Below, piece after piece: positions 58,255-64,000 of a DNA stretch of 64,000 bases (position 1 is the stretch's first letter; each line of letters opens with the position of its first letter). Under the pieces are notes generated by a model. That model was not told where the DNA came from. It did no database searches and was given only the letters and a program-made list of their open reading frames with translations. Source of the stretch: Micromussa lordhowensis (Eukaryota; Cnidaria; Anthozoa; Scleractinia; Lobophylliidae). Both the position numbers and the translations under genes were made by a program. The DNA is taken from assembly GCA_964020085.1 (NCBI GenBank), contig OZ026608.1, positions 1,464,881-1,528,880 of the forward strand. The letters are read 5' to 3'.

Positions 58255-61200
58255 TTAGTAATGAAGCTTTTAAAGTGAATATTACTTGTACTTACAAAGA
58301 ATTACACCAGCTTTACAACATGTTTGTATGACCTAGAAAACTTCGACAGATAAAATGTGCACAGCGTAATTCTTGTTTACAAAATATGTAGTAGTTTGTG
58401 TTGTTGCTTTCTAAAATAAAACTGTCAAACCTTGTTGTAATTTAAAACGCGACCGTTATTGATACATTTACTAAATTAAATATGTAATTTGTCAAAAATG
58501 AAGGTTTTCACCTTGCTACCACTCTCTATTAGCCCCTGAGGAGTGATTGACGTCAAATATTTTTTTACTCATTCAGTGGAAAGGCAATGAATTATAGACT
58601 AATTAAAGACGCTCATTTGCGCGCGCTAATGACGCGAAAGTCGCGCGCAGTATGGATGCGCAATGCAATGCTGAGGAACAAGGATATAAAGGCAAAGACC
58701 GATACAAAGTTACACTACATTTCGGCTGGCCAAATCAGTCCTCTTCAGGTACATCGAGAATTTTACATTGGAAGCGGTGTCGATTGTAGTCCAAGACTTC
58801 TCTCCGGCTCAAAGAAAACTAATTATCCCTTCGCCACTCTCGCCCGAGTGCCCTCATTCCCATGACGAGGTCACTGAGGTCAACAACCACTGTGACCTGT
58901 TCACTTCATGACCATAATCGTAATTACATCATCAAGCGCTTTGGCGAATGTAACGGCTCTTTTTTTCATTCATTTTCTGAGAAAAGGACTACCATTTGTC
59001 AGATCAATTTTATTCATAAAGCAACACTATATTTATCACTATACAAAGGAAGCTGATTGCTTCAACTCAAAAGGACAACACCACGTGTATTGTAGAATTA
59101 GTTGTTACCTTTGAAAGTGGGATGTTCCGGCGTTGTCATAGAAACTGTCGCTAACTTTCCAACAAGACAACACTCCAAACGAAAAAGGTAACTTTTTACA
59201 TCGACATTTGTAGCCACTTTATGGCAGAACTCTAACTGCCACATGGAATAGTGGGTCACTTTTTATGCTTTCAAGGGAATACTGGCTGAAAGCAACCTTT
59301 GATGTGTCTGGTCTGTTAGTATATTCGATTATCTCTTATAATCGTGCCATTTCTAATGAAGTAATGAGCACCAACATGGCGCTACTCTAGAAGAAACAAT
59401 TTAGTGACTTATTAACACAGGGTTGCAGTACATTTTGAGTTCATCAGGAAAAAGGGAACCCTTTCAACAATCTTTACTTTTCAGCCAGAGTTCCCTATCG
59501 CATAACTTGGAACCAATCTGAATCGGAGTTTCGCGTGAACGTTATTTACAGAACTGAAATCTTCAAAACATCAACTTTCTTTCACAGCTAACCTCTAAGT
59601 AACAGCTTTTAAGTTGTACACCTGTATAAATATAATAATTATATTTAACCTATATTGATTTACTTATTTATATATTTACAAATTTTATTATTGTGTTATG
59701 GCCAACAAATTGTCTCGCAACATATAACTATTTCCTTAGTTGGCAAAAAATTTTTCTTCCTTTGCATTCATTAAGTAGGTCATCACGCAATCCTTCAAGA
59801 GAAATATTATATTGTGTGACAAGTCATTGTGTGAAGATCTACACAAAGGGTGCGAACCAAACATTATTACACAAAAATTGAAGCACGTGCGAACGATATA
59901 TCTGAAAAATTAGACCGAGATTAACTCTTTCCTCGCGTCATTACTCTTATTAAAAATTCAAGTCACAGGCAAAATAGCTTGCCTCTCAGAGAGAGAACGA
60001 CAAACTCGTTCTCAGGGCTTTTCCTTTGAAATTTGGAAGGGAAAAGCAATGGGAACAAGAATGTTAAGCAAGGCAGTTCTTTCACGCGACAAGGTAAATT
60101 TCCCAATGCCTATTCTAGTTTTCATAGACTTGCAATTGAACACTTGAGCAGAGTGCCACTGAACTAACTACCAAACTACAAAGCATTATAAAAGAGCGCC
60201 ATAACAAAACTCAGAACGGAATCTTAACTAACCAAACGTAGGAAGATGAATCAACCGTGAACATTTAAGCTACAACGACGACTTCCTAGCCGAGGTCTAT
60301 TTACTAATTTAAATATAAAACGGCAGACTAAATTCTAACACTACGGGAAAATGGAGTAGCGCCAATTGAAAAAGTTAGTCTAACCATGCTAATATGCCCG
60401 AAGGAAATGTACAATGATACAAGAATGTGGTGTGCGAGTCTTTAGAGTAAATTCTCTTTATAATCCACGCTCGACAAAATGGACATGGAATGATAACTGA
60501 GACAAACTTCAAATAAGGCTGTACTTCAATTTGTCATCATCCTCAAAAGGTTTTTCTCTTAGTATCATCACTTTTCGAACGAAAACGCTGTTCTCTTGTC
60601 TTTTGTTTTTCTTTTTCCAAATTTTAAGTAAAAAAGAAACTACTGAAAGGGGTTAACACTAGCAACACATAAAGCAACAAACCCAAGTTAAATATCTAAT
60701 ACATATTAATTAACTTGCAATATAAATAAATAATATTATACTCTAGCCATAACAAGCTTAATTACTTTACATCGCAACCAAAAATATCCTTAGGTGTACG
60801 TATTTGTTGCTATACACACAAATTTTGTTTACAAAATTAAACCATTATTCTCCATACAAATCAAAGCCATTAGTGATGTGATATAACTGAGAGAGAATAA
60901 ACTGTTTTTGAACATACAGCCAGCTGATGCCCAAACCAGTTTGACAGGCTATCTACAATTCTTGTCCAAACCGGTTTATCAGGATATCTGAACTAGCAAA
61001 TATTTGAAATAGCGTTACGTTAACCAATAACATCTATCCCGAAATACATATCTTTATATTAACGCCAAAGGCGGGAAAGAAATAACATTCTCATTTTAGC
61101 TGACTGCAGGAACACACCTCTAAAAGATGCGAGTAATTTATAATAAATTAGATCTTATACTTTTCACATTCACTGATATTACATCTGTCCAACTAAATGG

Positions 61201-61588
61201 AATTAGCAAAATAAACTCTTTTTCCCAAGAATATTCCACTCCCGAAACTATTACTTTAGCCTCGCTCGACATTGATATCTTTGATTTAATTTAAACATTG
61301 TTTCTAACACACACGAGCACGCCATCTTCTTTCAATCGCGGAGTAAAACGTTCACGAATGAAAGAGAATACTTAGTCAGCCCTTGCTGTCCCACTCTGTA
61401 CAGGAACCAAACTTTTAACCCTGTCCCACTCCTCCCTTATCAAGTATCCCCTCGTGCCCCTTAAAAATTAAGGGAGTACAGGGAAGAGACGGTGGGAGAG
61501 GACGGTTGTATTCCATTACACGGCATCTGATAGGCCTGACCTGTGGTGGAATATAGCTGATTTATAGGCGCCACACTGACTGGCAATA
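58255..61588. other. Intergenic DNA and probable 3' UTR of the LDLR-like gene
   Basis: It holds the dispersed repeat at 58629-58680 and a MITE fragment at about 60006-60061 (CTCGTTCTCAGG end). The right end, up to 61588, should include the minus-strand 3' UTR of the LDLR-like gene. I did not locate a convincing poly(A) signal. Confidence 0.4.
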
Positions 61589-61793
61589 TCATACTATATC
61601 TCCATTTACAACGACGATGACTGGACTTCTCTCGTCATCATCGTCCTCGTCAAATTCCACATGCTTGTGCTCTTCATAGTTGATATTGTCAAAGTGCCTA
61701 TTGGCATTGCCTTTGCTAGCTGCTGGCTTACTGTAAACGGCACCACTCTTTAAAATGTTAGCTTTGTCGTCTGCTGTTCCATTATAAGCCATT
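61589..61793 (-). CDS. LDL-receptor-like gene, last coding exon (cytoplasmic tail)
   Basis: The acceptor is CTTGCAG|A, and the exon completes a CAA codon begun in the previous exon. It encodes MAYNGTADDKANILKSGAVY, further residues, then RHFDNINYEEHKHVEFDEDD, and ends VVVNGDIV at a TGA (61589-61591). The FDNINY segment sits where LDL receptors carry the FDNPVY internalisation signal that recruits PTB-domain adaptors; here the Pro is Ile. An acidic cluster (FDEDDDDE) follows. The last residues DIV could bind a PDZ domain, though this is speculative. Confidence 0.8.
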
Positions 61794-62161
61794 CTGCAAG
61801 AAAAGAGGAAAAGGTCTGGGGTCACAAATGGTGCCATTAAATGCAGCTGCAAAGCGTTGATACCCCTAGGGTTTGTTTAACTATCCCAGGACAATGTTCC
61901 CCCTTGTAGCTGGGGAATATAGTATAACCTAGCTTACAGAAATCGCAATAACAGTGGTTGGACATAATACAAATGTTCGTCTTTGAACAACGTGACTAAA
62001 CTCTCACCGTCGATTGTACATAGTATAACTTTGCTTTAGTTCGCACATGCCGAGTTCTTCAATCACTTAGATAACAACGTTTCTAGCGCCTGGGTCGGGA
62101 TGACCATAATGCTTCTGCTGTAATTTCTCTCGTGATAACTAAAAAAATAAGGTCAACTTAC

Positions 62162-62390
62162 TGAAGTTTTGGCGACCGTTTCTTCTTCGCAACGTAATAC
62201 AAAACAACAACCAGGACCGCAAGAAGAGCCACAACACCGAACACAACTCCACAGATCATGGCAGTGTTCGATTTGCCGCCATCTTGAGCTTGTTGCTTAA
62301 TAACAACCGAAGGTCGAGTGCTATAGTTTACACTAACAGGGGGGACTTTTGATGATAAAGTTGCTGTGGGTTTGCGAGTTGGCGGAACGG
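62162..62390 (-). CDS. LDL-receptor-like gene, stalk and transmembrane exon
   Basis: 229 nt, acceptor CTCTTTAG, donor CTTCA|GTAAGT. It encodes a Ser/Thr/Pro-rich stalk (VPPTRKPTATLSSKVPPVSV, then NYSTRPS), likely O-glycosylated. One membrane span follows, TAMICGVVFGVVALLAVLVV then VLYY, with the basic stop-transfer VAKKKR. The frame joins the EGF exon upstream (phase 1) and the tail exon downstream (phase 2). This order (propeller, EGF, short O-linked stalk, membrane span, short tail) is that of the LDLR/VLDLR group rather than giant LRPs. Confidence 0.85.
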
Positions 62391-62524
62391 CTAAAGAGAG
62401 AGGGAAAAAAAATCACTGTTAGTACAAATTTGCTATTGCAAATCCGAGGGGAATATGATTGGTTTTCCCATCGCCGAGTTTTCCATGATATGACTGCATG
62501 CGTGCTCTTAAAAACCTCAGGCCT

Positions 62525-62663
62525 CAGTTGTTCAAAGGGTGTATAACGCTATCCTCCGAATAAATCACTATCCAGTGGATAGCTTGGTTTGTGTTGTTAG
62601 CACTTATCCACTGGATAGCGATTTATCCGGTGCGGATAGGGCTATCCACTCTTCGAACAACTG
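62525..62663. mobile_element. Palindromic MITE, relative of the 14.8-kb element
   Basis: CAGTTGTTCAAAGGGTGTAT at the left and CCACTCTTCGAACAACTG at the right form diverged inverted ends. The interior has ATAAATCACTATCCAGTGGA and TCCACTGGATAGCGATTTAT, as in the 14777-14919 element. It lies in the intron between the transmembrane and EGF exons, where it does no coding harm. Confidence 0.75.
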
Positions 62664-62744
62664 TATCCAGAAGTATAACTGTTCTTCAGTCTATCGCAAG
62701 AGACAGCAAAGACCGCAAACATTGAGCGTCAGTTTTCAACTTAC

Positions 62745-62873
62745 TTGCATTACACGTTTTGTCATCAAGCTGAAGATAAAGCCCATTTGGACAGCTACAG
62801 CTAAATTTCTTTCCCGAGGAAATAAGACAAAGATGAGAGCAATTTCCGTTGTCCTTTGAACAAGGCGTAACGG
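62745..62873 (-). CDS. LDL-receptor-like gene, EGF-like domain exon
   Basis: 129 nt, phase 1-1, acceptor TTTGCAG, donor GCAA|GTAAGT. It encodes VTPCSKDNGNCSHLCLISSG, KKFSCSCPNGLYLQLDDKTC and NA. The six cysteines (C..NGxC..C..C.C....C) are the EGF-like pattern that always follows the YWTD propeller in LDLR-family proteins, where it packs against the propeller base. It joins in frame to QRQPQ at the end of the previous exon. Confidence 0.88.
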
Positions 62874-63077
62874 CTGCAAAAGAAAATAATCAGTCAAGAC
62901 GATTTATCCTCTTATTTTAGTGCAACAAGGCAAGTATAAACAAGAGCTAGTAATGACAGGAATCACATCTGGATCTTGTCTGATACTACTAGTTCACAAC
63001 AGATTTGATAGTCTTGAACGCGTCTTGGCAGCGGTTAACTCGGCTGAGCTCAAAGAAAGTGCGTTTGTTTTGCGTAC

Positions 63078-63469
63078 CTTGAGGTTGTCTTTGTGGATGG
63101 TATATATGCAAATCGCGCGGCGAGAAAGCTTCATTCACAAGAACCGTGACATTCTTTCCCGTAAACTTGTTGGCTTTGTAGATTGCCTTCTGATCGATCC
63201 AGTACATGTGGTCTTCAAACACAGTGATGCCCGAGGGTTCAACTATTCCCTGGTTCACTACTTCTCGCACGTTTGACCCGTCCATGTCGCAGTGCTTGAT
63301 AACTTTTAGCTTCGCGTCAACCCAGTACAGCTTCCTTGTGGTGTAATCAATTGCAAGATCTACTGGCCACTCTATGTGGTTTCCACTTATCAAGGCTCGG
63401 CGTTCACTGCCGTCCATGCTCGCTCGTTCAATTTTGGCTGGGTCACCCCAGTCTGTCCAGTATAAAAGC
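63078..63469 (-). CDS. LDL-receptor-like gene, YWTD (LDLR class B) propeller exon
   Basis: 392 nt, acceptor TTTCCTAAG, donor CTCAAG|GTACGC. It encodes successive class B repeats: LYWTDWGDPAKIERASMDGS, LAIDYTTRKLYWVDAKLKVI and VFEDHMYWIDQKAIYKANKF, plus the closing strand NEAFSPRDLHIYHPQRQPQ. This covers the last blades of a six-bladed beta-propeller, which in LDLR releases ligand at endosomal pH. The upstream exons (the remaining propeller and the ligand-binding LDL-A repeats) lie beyond the right edge of the window. The protein is a single-pass endocytic receptor; possible ligands are lipoproteins or vitellogenin, which cannot be decided here. Confidence 0.9.
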
Positions 63470-63579
63470 CTTAGGAAATATAGAAAAGAAAACAATAAGT
63501 CTCAAGACAAGAATAAAAGTGCAGGGGACAATACTGAGACTATAAAAGCCTCAATTTGTGTTACAAGATTAAGAGGAGT

Positions 63580-64000
63580 AAGTCAGTCAGTAAGTCAGCC
63601 AGTCAGTCAGTCAGCCTAAGTCAGGTCAGTCAGTCAGGCAGTCTAAGTCAGTCAGCCAGCCAGTCAGTCTAAGTCAGTCAGCCAGCCAGTCAGTCTAAGT
63701 CAGGTCAGTCAGCCAGTCAGCCTAAGTCAGGTCAGTCAGTCAGCCAGCCAGTCAGTCTAAGTCAGTCAGCCAGTCTAAGTCAGTCAGCCAGTCAGTCTAA
63801 GTCAGTCAGCCAGCCAGTCAGTCTAAGTCAGGTCAGTCAGCCAGTCAGCCTAAGTCAGGTCAGTCAGTCAGCCAGCCAGTCAGTCTAAGTCAGTCAGCCA
63901 GTCTAAGTCAGTCAGCCAGTCAGTCTAAGTCAGTCAGCCAGCCAGTCAGTCTAAGTCAGCCAGCCAGCCAGCCAGTCTAGGTCAGCCAGCCAGTCAGTCT
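63580..64000. repeat. TCAG satellite with exact 128-bp higher-order unit
   Basis: The array is built from GTCAGTCAGCCAGCCAGTCA and GTCTAA phrases. The 128-bp unit 63673-63800 is repeated without visible change at 63801-63928, and a third copy starts at 63929 but soon diverges into GCCAGCCAGCCAGCCAG. The array lies in the intron upstream of the propeller exon and continues past the window edge. Confidence 0.9.

Noticed and set aside
1..64000. Bacterial-type features (operons, CRISPR, ribosome binding sites)
   Set aside because: The DNA is eukaryotic. The tandem repeats lack spacer-repeat structure, and genes are monocistronic with introns.

Overview
The window is nuclear DNA of an animal. Genes are split by GT-AG introns, intergenic DNA is AT-rich, and there are tRNA-derived SINEs, a Penelope-like retroelement remnant and many small palindromic or terminal-inverted-repeat (TIR) elements. 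The gene content (an otopetrin, a clan-2 cytochrome P450, a LicD/fukutin-type protein, an LDL-receptor-like gene, fibronectin type II exons, and small repeat families that I associate with corals) points to an anthozoan cnidarian, most likely a stony coral. That placement is inference; no database was consulted.

Layout. 0-6.4 kb: an array of fibronectin type II (FN2) exons on the minus strand. There are four intact exons and one decayed exon, made by local duplication; a SINE and a Penelope-like fragment have landed in it. 6.5-10.3 kb: a cluster of non-autonomous elements, ending in a 2-kb foldback element with ~390-bp inverted arms that encloses a possible small secreted-protein gene (minus strand). 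11.1-12.7 kb: a 0.63-kb direct duplication with a SINE between the copies. 14.0-15.1 kb: a broken ankyrin-repeat gene (minus) with a 143-bp palindromic insertion and a frameshift. 15.2-19.6 kb: foldback elements, a 46-bp minisatellite and a second copy of a TIR element. 19.6-30.3 kb: long and gene-poor.

30.4-44.4 kb is the gene-rich part: a cytochrome P450 (+), a LicD-domain protein (-), a basic disordered orphan protein (-) and an otopetrin proton channel (+). Each has its coding region in a single uninterrupted exon. They share no obvious pathway and are not an operon.

46-57 kb is dominated by diverged and fresh CTGA/CAGA tetranucleotide repeats, interrupted by short unique islands. 57-61.5 kb holds only small repeats. 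61.6-63.5 kb carries the last four coding exons found of an LDL-receptor-like gene (minus strand: YWTD propeller, EGF, transmembrane segment, cytoplasmic tail). Its 5' part lies beyond the right edge, and its next intron is filled by a TCAG satellite with an exact 128-bp higher-order unit.

Limits: splice sites and family names were assigned by eye. Upstream exons of the FN2, ankyrin and LDLR-like genes could not be found here, and homology was not tested by search.
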